From Mycobacterium lepraemurium (GTDB taxonomy: Bacteria > Actinomycetota > Actinomycetes > Mycobacteriales > Mycobacteriaceae): a stretch of DNA of 64,000 nucleotides. The stretch covers positions 3,286,001 through 3,350,000 of the forward strand of contig CP021238.1 in the NCBI GenBank assembly GCA_002291465.1, read 5' to 3'. Positions 21,287-29,779 of the stretch are shown piece by piece. The position numbers and the translations under genes were made by a program. The number at the start of each line of letters is the position of its first letter. Position 1 is the stretch's first letter. Under the pieces are notes generated by a model. That model made no database searches. It was not told the origin of the DNA and saw only the letters and a list, made by a program, of their open reading frames with translations.

Positions 21287-22276
21287 GTGACCAACCAGCA
21301 GGATCCGTATTGGCGCAACCCGCTGAGTTACGACCCGCTCGGCCGGGTCCCGCCGCCCAAACCCGAGCCCGTCGGGCCGCCGCCGGCGCAACCACCCACG
21401 CTCGCACCGCCGTACCGCCCGGGCGTCAACACGTTGGCGACGCTGTCGCTGGCCTTCGCGTTCCTGTTCGCGCCCGCGGGCGCGGTGCTGGGTCACCTCG
21501 GGCTGGCGCAGATCCGCCGCACCGGCGAACTCGGCCGGGACCGCGCGCTGGTGGGCGTCACGCTGTCGTACGTGTTCATCCTGCTGGCGGTGGTCGCGCT
21601 GGCCGGGTGGGCCACGCTGGGCGGTTCCACCGCCGCCCACCGGGCCACCACGTCGGCCGGGCCGCCGCCACCCACGGTGCCGCCGGACACCATCACCACC
21701 CTGCTGCCCGGGCTCGACGCGCTGCGCAACATCACCGCCGACGCCCACCTCGACGTCGGCCCGACCTGGAACAGTCCGGGCCGCTCGGCGCAGGACGGCA
21801 GCATCGACCGCCCCGAATGCTGGGGCAGCATCGCCGCCGGCAGCCCGGACGCCTACACCCCCGGCGCCTTCACGGGCTATCACGCCGGCGAATTCACCGA
21901 CACCCGCAGCATGCTGAAGTCGATCCAGGTCATCCAGGGCGTGGCGGCGTTCCGCGATGCGCCCGGCGCGCAGGCGCAACTGGACGCGCTGCTGGCCGGG
22001 TGGCGCCAGTGCGGCGGCTCGACGGTCACCGTGACGGCGCCGGGCGGGCAGCCGATCGCGATGGCGTTGAGCACACCGGCCGACGCCGGCAACGGCATCA
22101 CCACGTTGGACCTGACGCCCAAGGGAATTCAGGTGCGCTCCGCGCGGGCGGTCGCGGCCAAGGCCAACGTCGTCATCGACCTGAACGTGTCGGCCAGCGG
22201 CACGACCGACAGCGAGCGGCCCCGGCTGGCCGCGGTCAGCATCGCCAACTACATCCTCGGCAAGATTCCCGGCTGA
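21287..22276 (+). CDS. membrane protein with Pro-rich N-terminus and extracytoplasmic sensor-like domain
   Basis: The product has 329 residues. Residues 1-45 are Pro-rich and cytoplasmic (GPPPAQPPTLAPPYRPG). Two transmembrane segments follow (LATLSLAFAFLFAPAGAVLG and GVTLSYVFILLAVVALAGWA), separated by a DUF4190-like LAQIRRTGELGRDRA loop. The exported C-terminal domain (about residues 140-329) resembles the PknH extracellular fold, with paired Cys at RPECWGS and WRQCGGS. The GTG at 21287 follows AAGGAGG. The domain probably binds a wall ligand, but no function is assigned. Confidence 0.7.
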   Translation: MTNQQDPYWRNPLSYDPLGRVPPPKPEPVGPPPAQPPTLAPPYRPGVNTLATLSLAFAFLFAPAGAVLGHLGLAQIRRTGELGRDRALVGVTLSYVFILLAVVALAGWATLGGSTAAHRATTSAGPPPPTVPPDTITTLLPGLDALRNITADAHLDVGPTWNSPGRSAQDGSIDRPECWGSIAAGSPDAYTPGAFTGYHAGEFTDTRSMLKSIQVIQGVAAFRDAPGAQAQLDALLAGWRQCGGSTVTVTAPGGQPIAMALSTPADAGNGITTLDLTPKGIQVRSARAVAAKANVVIDLNVSASGTTDSERPRLAAVSIANYILGKIPG

Positions 22277-22308
22277 GCGGCCCGCCCACCGATCAGTAGG
22301 CTGGGCGG

Positions 22309-23297
22309 ATGAAATACGTTGACGTCGACGGGGTCGGCCGCCTCAGCCGGATCGGGCCGGGCACCTGGCAGTTCGGCTCCCGCGAGTGGGGCTACGGGGA
22401 CAGCTACGCCGCCGGTGCCGCGGGCGACATCATGCGCCACGCGCTGGCGTTGGGTGTGACGCTGTTCGACACCGCCGAGATCTACGGGTTCGGCAAGAGC
22501 GAGCGGATCCTGGGCGACGCGCTCGGCGAGCAGCGCGCCGAGGTGGCGGTGGCCAGCAAAATCATGCCGGTGGCCCCCTTCCCCGCGGCGGTCAGGCAAC
22601 GCGCGCGGGCCAGCGCCCGGCGGCTCGGGCTGGACCGCATCCGCGCTGAAGGTGCTGCGCCGCCGCGGCATCGACGTCCGGCTCGGCACCACCCTCAAGG
22701 AGGCGCACGCGGATCACGTTGTGCTCAGCGATGATTCGCGGATCGACACGCACACCATCGCCTGGGTGACCGGGGTGACCGGCGCGCCGCTGATCCAGGA
22801 CCTGGGGCTGCCGACCGAGAAGGGCCGGCTGAAGGTGCAGCCCGATCTGCAGGTCCCGGGCCACCCCGGCGTGTTCGCGGCCGGGGACGCCGCCGCGGTT
22901 CCCGACCTCACCCAGACCGGCAAGATCACCCCGCCGACCGCCCACCCAGCACGCGACCCGGCAGGGCAAGGTGCTGGCCCGCAACGTGGCCGCCAGCCTG
23001 GGTCACGGCAGCGCCAAGGAATACAAGCACCGCAACCTGGGTCTGGTGGTCGACCTCGGACCGCGCTACGCGGTGGCCAACCCGCTCAACGTTCACTTGT
23101 CGGGGCTGCCCGCCAAGGCCGTCACCCTGGGCTATCACCTGTATGCGATTCCGCGCGGCGTGAACCGGTGGTCGGTGTCGCTGGCCTACCTCACCGACGC
23201 GCTGTTCGCCCGCTCCGACGTATCCATCGGGCTGTCCTCCGAGGACGACGCGCAATTCACCGCCAGCGAGGGCATTCCGATGCCGAAGACGGGCTGA
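22309..23297 (+). pseudogene. chimera: aldo-keto reductase N-terminus joined to NADH dehydrogenase C-terminus
   Basis: The first about 112 residues are an aldo-keto reductase (GPGTWQFGSREWGYGDSY; LFDTAEIYGFGKSERILG; SARRLGLDRIR), like Rv2298. At about 22643-22650 the sequence changes abruptly to the second half of a type II NADH dehydrogenase-like flavoprotein. That half carries LKVLRRRGIDVRLGTTLKEA, the second FAD motif GVFAAGDAAAVPDLTQ and the amphipathic end LAYLTDALFARSDVSIGL. A further shift lies near 22945 (about 4 extra bases). Each partner lacks more than half of itself: the reductase barrel and catalytic His, and the first Rossmann fold of the dehydrogenase. This is a deletion fusion and neither enzyme can work as sequenced. 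Confidence 0.75.
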
Positions 23298-23309
23298 CCG
23301 CGCGACGGC

Positions 23310-23847
23310 TCAGCCCTGCGCCGCCTGCTGCGCGATCGCGTAGCCGAGCTGAAGAAAGTCCGCACCGGTCAGCGCGCTGAACACGCCCGCGACCAGCCGG
23401 GTGTAGCGCGGCGCGAACACCAGGCCGATGGCGAACCCGTTGGCAACCCCCATGTCCAGGCAGAACGGGCAGTTCAGCAGCTCGCCCAGGCTGTGCCGCA
23501 GCTGGCTCTGCTCGCGGACCTCCTCCTGCACCTCGGCCGGGCCGTCGGTGCCCGCGTAGTGGGTGAACGACGCGCGCAGCGGGCTGGTCACCGCGTCCTT
23601 GGTTCAGGGTGCGCGACAGCTTGTGGGTGCCCAGGGTGAGGATCAGCAGGTCCTGGGCGCGCCATCGGGTCGGCAGGCTGCGGCCACTGGCCAGGGCGGC
23701 CAGCGTCGCGGCCGTCACCACCAGGCCGTAGACGACCAGCACCGCCAGGCAGCCGCCCAGCGGGCGGGGAGTATCGCCGCGGTAGGCCTGCGCTCCGCGC
23801 CGCGCGCCGTCGACCACCTGGGCGCCGGTGTCGGCCAACTCACCCAT
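23310..23847 (-). pseudogene. DUF1360 membrane protein, frameshifted
   Basis: The protein has about 178 residues. One membrane segment (LAVLVVYGLVVTAATLAALA) is followed by RAQDLLILTLGTHKLSRTL. After a shift near 23600 it continues with KDAVTSPLRASFTHYAG and NCPFCLDMGVANGFAIGLV, a CxxC-containing DUF1360 signature. The start is ATG 23847. The family is also found in Bacillus sporulation and stress settings, but its biochemistry is unknown. It lies 3' to 3' with the chimera and downstream of the MerR gene on the same strand. Confidence 0.65.
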
Positions 23848-23921
23848 CGCTTCACCTCGAGGCTTGGAAGGCATAGCCCGCCGAATACCCGGACTCGACC
23901 GGCGCAACCCGGGGAGGCGGC

Positions 23922-24284
23922 TCAGCCGGTGGCCGTGTCGCCGTCGGCGGTCTTCGCGGCTTCCCGCAACGCCCGGTTGGTCGACCGCAGGTCGGTGTTG
24001 GCCGCCGACAGCGTGGCGTTGTCGTCCTCCAGGGCGAGGATGCGGGCCACGCCGGCCAAGTTGACCCCGGCGTCGACCAGCTTGCTGATCCGCTTGAGCC
24101 GGGCCAGGTCGTCGGCGCTGTACCGGCGGGTTCCGCCCTGGCTTCGGGCCGGTGTGACCAGGCCGTGGCGTTCGTAGAGCCGCAGCGACTGCACCGCGAT
24201 CCCGGACAACTCGGCGGCCACCGAGATGCCGTAAACACCCTGGTCGGACGCCGGAGCACCCGCGTTGCCGCGGCGGTCGGCCAT
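23922..24284 (-). CDS. MerR/HspR-like heat-shock regulator
   Basis: The product has 120 residues. The N-terminal MerR winged-helix region (GISVAAELSGIAVQSLRLYERHGLVTPAR; GGTRRYSADDLARLKRI) resembles HspR. A coiled-coil tail follows (LALEDDNATLSAANTDLRST). It is divergent from the Hsp18 gene across a short AT-rich region, so it probably represses or activates that small heat-shock gene. HspR of the dnaK operon is a different protein with a longer tail. The start at ATG 24284 aligns with family members. Confidence 0.85.
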   Translation of the reverse strand: MADRRGNAGAPASDQGVYGISVAAELSGIAVQSLRLYERHGLVTPARSQGGTRRYSADDLARLKRISKLVDAGVNLAGVARILALEDDNATLSAANTDLRSTNRALREAAKTADGDTATG

Positions 24285-24436
24285 CGCGCATCTCCCTCGC
24301 TCATGCCCTGATAACGCCCAGAAAATCTGTTCAGCACACTTGCGTCATATTGTCGAGGATGATATCTGAAATCTATATTGTTAGACGTATAAAACCACAT
24401 AAACGTCACCTAGATCACACCTGAGGGGTGAACATC
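24285..24436. promoter_or_regulatory. AT-rich divergent promoter, MerR/Hsp18
   Basis: This roughly 150-bp gap is strikingly AT-rich for this genome. A plausible plus-strand promoter is TTGTCG (24350-24355), an 18-bp spacer and TATATT (24374-24379), 58 bp upstream of the Hsp18 ATG. The region should hold the MerR operator; I could not identify a convincing palindrome. Confidence 0.45.
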
Positions 24437-24880
24437 ATGCTGATGCGTTCGGACCCGTTCCGCGAACTCGACCGACTGGCCAACCAGGTCCTGGGCACCG
24501 CCACCCGGCCGGCGGTGATGCCGATGGACGCTTGGCGGGAAGGCGAGCACTTCGTGGTCGAATTCGACCTGCCCGGTATCGATGCCGATTCGCTGGACAT
24601 CGACATCGAGCGCAGTGTGTTGACCGTGCGCGCCGAACGGCCGACCCTCGACCCCAACCGCGAGATGCTGGTCACCGAGCGGCCGCGCGGTGTGTTCAGC
24701 CGCGAGCTGGTGCTCGGCGACAACCTCGACACCGACAAGATCGAGGCCTCATACCGCGACGGCGTGCTGAGCCTGCAGATCCCGGTGGCCGAGAAGGCCA
24801 GGCCGCGCAAGGTCGCCGTCGGCCGCGGCGAGGCACCCCGGGCCGTCACCGAAACCGCGCGAGAGGTCGTCAACGCCTGA
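24437..24880 (+). CDS. hsp18: small heat-shock protein, 18-kDa antigen family (Hsp20)
   Basis: The product has 147 residues with an alpha-crystallin domain (residues about 30-120; [27 protein letters not shown]). The conserved [10 protein letters not shown] and [11 protein letters not shown] motifs end the domain. It closely matches the 18-kDa antigen family of M. leprae and M. avium. The protein is an ATP-independent holdase that binds unfolding proteins under stress. ATG 24437 ([14 protein letters not shown]) was chosen over the GTG at 24428 because family members start there and AGGGG lies at the right distance. Confidence 0.93.
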   Translation: MLMRSDPFRELDRLANQVLGTATRPAVMPMDAWREGEHFVVEFDLPGIDADSLDIDIERSVLTVRAERPTLDPNREMLVTERPRGVFSRELVLGDNLDTDKIEASYRDGVLSLQIPVAEKARPRKVAVGRGEAPRAVTETAREVVNA

Positions 24881-25005
24881 CCGCCCGCAGGCGGGCGGCG
24901 GCCGCACGCGCCAGGCGCTTTCGCGAGCCCGTCGCCCGCCTGCGGCTCCAGGGCTCGGGCGTGCACCTCTCGCCCGGTGAGCCCAGTGAGAGGGAGGGAT
25001 TGACG

Positions 25006-25686
25006 ATGACTTGGAATCTCGACGGCCAGACCGCCAACGTCGAGCAGGCGCTGGCCGGCGGCCACACACAGCCCGCGAGCTGGTTTCGGTTCTACTTCGC
25101 CGACCAGCGGTGGGAATGGTCGGAGCAGGTGCAGCGCATGCACGGATACGAACCGGGTAGCATCACCCCAACCACCGAGCTGGTGCTCTCGCACAAGCAC
25201 CCCGACGACCGGGCACGGGTCGCCGCCACGATCGATGAGATCGTCACCAACCATCAGGCGTTCAGCACCCGGCACCGGATCATCGACACCGCCGGAAACG
25301 TCCGTCACGTCGTCGTCGGTGATCGGCTGACCGACGAACAGGGCGAGGTGGTCGGGGCGCAGGACTTCTACATCGACGTCTCCGCCCCGCACGAGCAGAT
25401 GCAGGAGGAGATGATGAGCGCGAGACTGGCTGAGATCAGCCGGAATCGGGCCCGCATCGAACAAACCAAGGGCATGCTGATGCTGATCTACGGCATCAGC
25501 GACAGCGCGGCCTTCGAGTTGCTCAAATGGCTTTCGTAGGAAGGAAACGTCAAGCTGCGACCGCTCGCCGAGCAGATCGCCGAGGACTTCCGCGGCGCCG
25601 ACGTGCCGCTGCCCACGCGGTCGGAATTCGACCATCTTCTGCTGACCGCGCACCAACGCCTGAAGGCCTCCTACACCCACAGCTGA
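25006..25686 (+). pseudogene. PAS-ANTAR protein with in-frame TAG
   Basis: A PAS domain (residues about 20-130; WFRFYFADQRWEWSEQVQRMHGYEPG; TRHRIIDTAGNVRHVVVGDR) is followed by an ANTAR domain (NRARIEQTKGMLMLIYGISDSAAFELL). ANTAR domains bind paired hairpins in nascent RNA to stop transcription termination. In the ANTAR part, codon 178 is TAG (25537-25539). Directly after it the frame continues EGNVKLRPLAEQIAEDFRG to a TGA at 25686, exactly the expected end of the domain, so CAG to TAG is likely. It sits beside dosS/dosR and Hsp18, suggesting a stress or hypoxia input. A strong ribosome site (GAGAGGGAGG) precedes the start. Confidence 0.8.
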
Positions 25687-25713
25687 TCGCTTGCGGGCCA
25701 AGGATTTTGGTGC

Positions 25714-27369
25714 TCAATGGTCGAGCAGCGGGGCGGTCCAATGCACCCGGGTGCCGCCACCGGGCGGGCTGCTGATCTCGCAGCTGCCGCCGAGTTGCTC
25801 GGCCCGCCGTGTCATGTTGGCCAGCCCGCTGCGACGGGTGTTGCCGGCCGGGATGCCGCGGCCGTTGTCGATCACGTCCAGGGTGAACATGTCGGCGACA
25901 CCGATCTGCACCGTCAGCCGCGACGCGCCCGAGTGGCGCACGGCATTGCTGACGGCTTCGGCGGTCACCGCCTCGGCGTGCTCGGCGAGCTCGGCGCCGA
26001 CCGCCGTCATCGGACCGTCCATGCGCACCGTGGTGACCAGGTCGCGATTCTCGGTCAGCTCGGCGATGACCCGCTGGATGCGGTGCCGGAAGTCGCTGGC
26101 GACGGCCGCCGGGGAGCGCAGCGCGAAGATCGTGGTGCGGATCTCCTCGATGATCGTCTGCAGGTCGTCGAGCGTCCGGTTGAGCCGGTCGGCCACCTCC
26201 GGCGACCGCACCCGGGCCAGCGTGCCCTGCAGATCCATGCCGGCGGCGAACAGCCGCTGGATGACGTGGTCGTGCAGGTCGTGCGCGATGCGCTCCCGCT
26301 CGGCCAAAACGGCCAGCTGCCGCGCGTCCTCGCGCGCCGCGGCGAGCACCAGCGCGATGGCGGCGTGGGTGGCGAAGTCGCGGACCAGGTCCAGATAGCT
26401 CTCGTCGAACGGCGGCTGCTTGGTGCCGCGAGCGATCGCGATCACCCCGACCACTTCGTCGCGGGCGCGCAGCGGCATCACGATCGCCGGTCGCCGCCCG
26501 GCATCGGTGAAAGCCTGGATGGGATAACGGAATTCGTCGGTGATCAGCGGTTCGCCGGACTCGAAGACCGCGCCGCTGGTGGAGCCGCGCACCGGGACCC
26601 GCTGCCCGAGCACGGCGGCGGCGGGCAGGCCCACCGCCGCCGAGACCACCAGGGTGTCCACCTCCGGGTTGCCGGGCCCCCCGGGGTCGGCGGGCACCAG
26701 CACGATGGCCTGTTCGGCGTCGGTCAACGCGCAGGCGCGTTCGGCGATCAGCTGCATCGGGCGCCGGTGCGGCTCGGTGCGCAACAGCAGCGCGGCGGTG
26801 ATCTCACGGCTGGCTTCGATCCATTTCACCGACATCCGCTCGCGCTCGAAGACCTGCGCGTTGTCGATGGCGACCGCCGCCGCGAAAGCCAGGGCGCGCG
26901 CGGACATCTCGTCGGCGTCGGAGAACACCCGCGCCTCATCGACGTGGGTCAGGTACAGGTTGCCGAACACCGCGCCGCGGATGGTGATCGGCACCGCGAG
27001 AAAGGCCCGCATCGCCGGATGGTGCTCGGGGAATCCGGCGGCGGCGGGGTGGGCGGTCAGGTCGTCCATCCGCAGCGCCGGGGTGTCCAGCAGGGACAGG
27101 CTGAGCAGCCCCTTGCAGACCGGGTGGTGCCCGATGCGCCGCACCGTCTCGGCGTCCATGCCTTCGTGCACAAAGGAGATCAGGTTGGCATGCCGGTCGC
27201 GCACGGCCAGGGCACCGTACGGGGCCGACGTCAATTCCCTTGCCGCGCTGATGATCCGGTGCAGCGTCGCGTCGAGATCCAGGCCCGCGCCGATCTCGGT
27301 GATCACCCGCAGCAGTTTCTCGGTTTGATCGCGCGCGGCCGCCAGTTCGTCGAACCGGTTCCCGGTCAC
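25714..27369 (-). CDS. dosS: DosS/DevS-type GAF sensor histidine kinase
   Basis: The product has 551 residues and is unbroken. It has two GAF domains (about 10-160 and 185-330), then the HisKA_3 dimerisation helix with the phosphorylated His in [22 protein letters not shown], then an HATPase domain ([34 protein letters not shown]). In DosS/DosT the first GAF binds heme and senses O2, NO and CO. GTG 27369 overlaps the dosR stop (GTGA), so the pair is co-translated. Heme ligation cannot be read from sequence alone. Confidence 0.9.
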   Translation of the reverse strand: MTGNRFDELAAARDQTEKLLRVITEIGAGLDLDATLHRIISAARELTSAPYGALAVRDRHANLISFVHEGMDAETVRRIGHHPVCKGLLSLSLLDTPALRMDDLTAHPAAAGFPEHHPAMRAFLAVPITIRGAVFGNLYLTHVDEARVFSDADEMSARALAFAAAVAIDNAQVFERERMSVKWIEASREITAALLLRTEPHRRPMQLIAERACALTDAEQAIVLVPADPGGPGNPEVDTLVVSAAVGLPAAAVLGQRVPVRGSTSGAVFESGEPLITDEFRYPIQAFTDAGRRPAIVMPLRARDEVVGVIAIARGTKQPPFDESYLDLVRDFATHAAIALVLAAAREDARQLAVLAERERIAHDLHDHVIQRLFAAGMDLQGTLARVRSPEVADRLNRTLDDLQTIIEEIRTTIFALRSPAAVASDFRHRIQRVIAELTENRDLVTTVRMDGPMTAVGAELAEHAEAVTAEAVSNAVRHSGASRLTVQIGVADMFTLDVIDNGRGIPAGNTRRSGLANMTRRAEQLGGSCEISSPPGGGTRVHWTAPLLDH

Positions 27370-28034
27370 CCCGGCCAGTCCGGTGGGGTCGGCGGACGGC
27401 CGGCCTGCTGGTTGAGTTTCGACGCGAACACCGCCGCCTGGGTCCGGCGCTCCATGCCGAGTTTGGCCAGCAGCCGGGACACATAGTTCTTGACCGTCTT
27501 CTCCGCGAGGAACATTCGCGCGGCGATCTGCCGGTTGGTCAGGCCCTCGCTGAGCAGCCCGAGCAGCGTTCGTTCCTGTTCGGTCAGGCCCGACAGCGGG
27601 TCCGCCTGCGCGGCGCTGCCGCGCAGCTTGGCCATCAACGCGGCGGCGGCCCGGTTGTCCAGCAGCGATTTCCCGGCGCCCACGTCTTTGATCGCCCGGG
27701 CCAGCTCCATGCCCTTGATGTCCTTGATGACGAACCCGCTGGCGCCGGCCAGGATGGCCTCCAGCATCGCCTCGTCGGAGGTGAACGACGTCAGCATCAG
27801 GCAGCGCAGGTCGGGATGCTCGGAGAGCAGGTCGCGGCACAACTCGATGCCGTTGCCGTCGGGGAGCCGCACGTCGAGCACGGCCACGTCGGGCCGCGCC
27901 GCCGGTATTCGCGCCTTGGCCTCGGCCACCGTGCCGGCCTCGCCGACGATCTGCAGATCGGGATCCGAGGAGAGCAGATCGCACAGTCCGCGGCGGACGA
28001 CTTCGTGGTCGTCGACCAGGAACACCTTGACCAT
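27366..28034 (-). CDS. dosR: DosR/DevR dormancy response regulator
   Basis: The product has 222 residues and is nearly identical in layout to DosR of M. tuberculosis ([17 protein letters not shown]). The phospho-acceptor Asp is in [13 protein letters not shown]. The NarL-type helix-turn-helix [37 protein letters not shown] has the Lys and Asn used for DNA contact. It activates the hypoxia/NO dormancy regulon. ATG 28034 fits the family start. Adjacent genes (Rv3129-type flavin protein, Acg-type nitroreductase, dosS) reproduce the Rv3129-Rv3133c neighbourhood, here placed between the Rv3171c and Rv3193c regions. A candidate DosR box lies upstream. Confidence 0.93.
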   Translation of the reverse strand: MVKVFLVDDHEVVRRGLCDLLSSDPDLQIVGEAGTVAEAKARIPAARPDVAVLDVRLPDGNGIELCRDLLSEHPDLRCLMLTSFTSDEAMLEAILAGASGFVIKDIKGMELARAIKDVGAGKSLLDNRAAAALMAKLRGSAAQADPLSGLTEQERTLLGLLSEGLTNRQIAARMFLAEKTVKNYVSRLLAKLGMERRTQAAVFASKLNQQAGRPPTPPDWPG

Positions 28035-28108
28035 GGCGAGCCTTCCTGTCGGCAGACCAGTCCAATATCCCACATTCTCGGCTCCCTGCGGGTCGGGGCG
28101 TAACTGGT

Positions 28109-28128
28109 TCAACGACTTTGGTCCCGAC
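28109..28128. promoter_or_regulatory. candidate DosR box upstream of dosR
   Basis: Read on the minus strand as GTCGGGACCAAAGTCGTTGA, it matches about 14 of 20 positions of the DosR consensus TTSGGGACTWWAGTCCCSAA. It lies 75 bp upstream of dosR and 120 bp upstream of the divergent flavin-binding gene, so it could serve both. Confidence 0.5.
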
Positions 28129-28247
28129 CGCAGAGGACCTTCGGCCGCCGCGTCGACCCGGGGCCGGCCAATAGCGTTGCGGCAGCGACCTATTGCGGCA
28201 GTGATTCATTGCGGCTCAACACCACGGGCGCGGAAAAGGACGAAGCG

Positions 28248-28662
28248 ATGCCGGTGACCGATGACGGGTGGAGATCCTGCCGGTGCACGAGTGCTGGGAT
28301 CTGCTGCGCGGCCTGACGCTGGGCCGGCTGGTCACCCACGCCGACGGTCAGCCCGACATCTTCCCGGTCAACTACGTCGTGCAGCGCCGCACCGTGCTGT
28401 TCCGCACCGCGGAGGGCACCAAGCTGATCAGCGCGGCGATCAACAAACCGGGTGCTGTTCGAGGTCGACGACCACAACGTCGCCGGGGCGTGGAGCGTGA
28501 TCATCCGGGGCATCGCCCGCTCGCTGCGCACTCCCGAGGAGATCGAGGAGGACGAACGCGCAGGTGCTGCCGTGGACCAGGTCGGAGAAGACGCACTACG
28601 TACGCATCGTTCCCGAGAGCGTCACCGGCCGCCGCTTCCGGTTCGGGTCACCGGCGGGCTGA
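28248..28662 (+). pseudogene. pyridoxamine-oxidase-fold flavin-binding protein (Rv3129 type), frameshifted
   Basis: The protein has about 137 residues and a split-barrel FMN/F420-binding fold (PVHECWDLLRGLTLGRLVTHAD; PDIFPVNYVVQRRTVLFRTAEGTKL; VAGAWSVIIRGIARSL). ATG 28248 gives MPVTDDG. The frame is then lost by one G and resumes at GTG 28268. Further one-base shifts lie near 28450 and 28561. The restored C-terminus is KTHYVRIVPESVTGRRFRFG. Members of this group occur in the DosR regulon. It is divergent from dosR and ends exactly where the nitroreductase gene ends. Confidence 0.75.
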
Positions 28663-29637
28663 TCAGCCGACCCACTCGACGAAGTCGGCGAGGTCGCGGC
28701 GCGGGGTCGCCGGCAACGGGTCCGCGTTGATCGGCGCCCAACCCACCCGCAGCAACATCTGCGGATGGTGGCCGTCACCGAAGATGTCGGCGCGCACCGC
28801 CGCGCGCGTCTGCGGCGTCTCCAGCGGTTCGGTGACCAGGCAGCTGGCCAGCCCCGACGAGGTGGCGGTGAGCAGCACCACCCCGGTGGCCTCGCCGGCG
28901 CGCAGCCGCGCCAGCCGGTCGTCGTGGCGGGTGCCCAGCGCGAGCACCACGGCGTTGTCGTCGGCGGCCGACGAGCCCGGCGCCATCGGCAGCGCCGCGC
29001 CGGCGAACAACCGGGTCGGGATCTTGGCGGCCGGATCCGGGAACGGGGTGTTGCGGGCGGGCACCCCGGACACCGAGAAGTAGCGCCCGCTCCAGGTGGT
29101 CAGCTCGGCCAGATAATCCTGGGTCAGGTGGTCGCGGATCGATTGCGCGACGACGTCGTGCAGGCCGTCGACGTCCTCCACCTGGTACAGCGTCACCCCG
29201 GCGCGGGCCGCCCGGGCCGCCATCAGCGCGATGTCGCCGACCGGCACCGGCCAACAGCTGTAGTGGCGCCGGTCGGTGCGCCGGCGCGGGATCGCAGCGG
29301 CGAGCGCGACGTCGACGTAGTCGGCGGTCTGGGGCGAAAACTCAAGCGTGGCAAGGTGATCCGGGTCGTCGGGATCCGGCAGCCTGCGCACCCTGGACCG
29401 CCAGCCGACGGCGGCGAACGCGGTGGCGCAGTGCTGCAGGGCGATGCCGCAACTCAGGATCAAGTCGCGGCCGTCGGGGTCGGTGTGGGGCAGTTGCCGG
29501 GCGGGGTCAGCGTACAGGTGCAGGCCGGCCGGATCGATGCGCCACCGCCACGGTTGGGTGTTGTGCACCGAGGGGGCTCGAGACGCCAGCGCCAGTGCCG
29601 TGCGGACCGTTTCCGGATCCGGGAAGCCGGTGTTCAT
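28663..29637 (-). CDS. Acg-family nitroreductase-fold protein (Rv3131 type)
   Basis: The product has 324 residues and is unbroken. N-terminal ASRAPSVHNTQPWRWRI and the mid-protein RRRTDRRHYSCWPVP are typical of the Acg group. Relatives are strongly induced by DosR and appear to sequester FMN rather than catalyse nitroreduction. It lies convergent with the flavin-binding gene and next to dosR/dosS, which supports DosR control. A degenerate DosR box lies about 90 bp upstream. Confidence 0.88.
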   Translation of the reverse strand: MNTGFPDPETVRTALALASRAPSVHNTQPWRWRIDPAGLHLYADPARQLPHTDPDGRDLILSCGIALQHCATAFAAVGWRSRVRRLPDPDDPDHLATLEFSPQTADYVDVALAAAIPRRRTDRRHYSCWPVPVGDIALMAARAARAGVTLYQVEDVDGLHDVVAQSIRDHLTQDYLAELTTWSGRYFSVSGVPARNTPFPDPAAKIPTRLFAGAALPMAPGSSAADDNAVVLALGTRHDDRLARLRAGEATGVVLLTATSSGLASCLVTEPLETPQTRAAVRADIFGDGHHPQMLLRVGWAPINADPLPATPRRDLADFVEWVG

Positions 29638-29724
29638 GAGATTCCCCCTCTTCTCGCCTGGCGCCCTGCGCTATCCACGATCACGCGTCCTCGGCGGCAC
29701 CGCGAGGGCCCGACGGCTCTAGCC

Positions 29725-29744
29725 GGAGGGACTTTCGGCCGATA
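29725..29744. promoter_or_regulatory. degenerate DosR box upstream of nitroreductase gene
   Basis: The left half GGGACTTT is exact; the right half CGGCC is degenerate, about 12 of 20 positions matching the DosR consensus. It lies between the divergent nitroreductase and the second histidine-kinase gene. Confidence 0.35.
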
Positions 29745-29779
29745 TCCGTGGCCGGCCCGCCGCCGGCCGATCCGCTCTT

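Noticed and set aside
28131..28150. Second DosR box in the dosR upstream region (GAGGACCTTCGGCC)
   Set aside because: Too few matches to the consensus to separate from background in GC-rich DNA.
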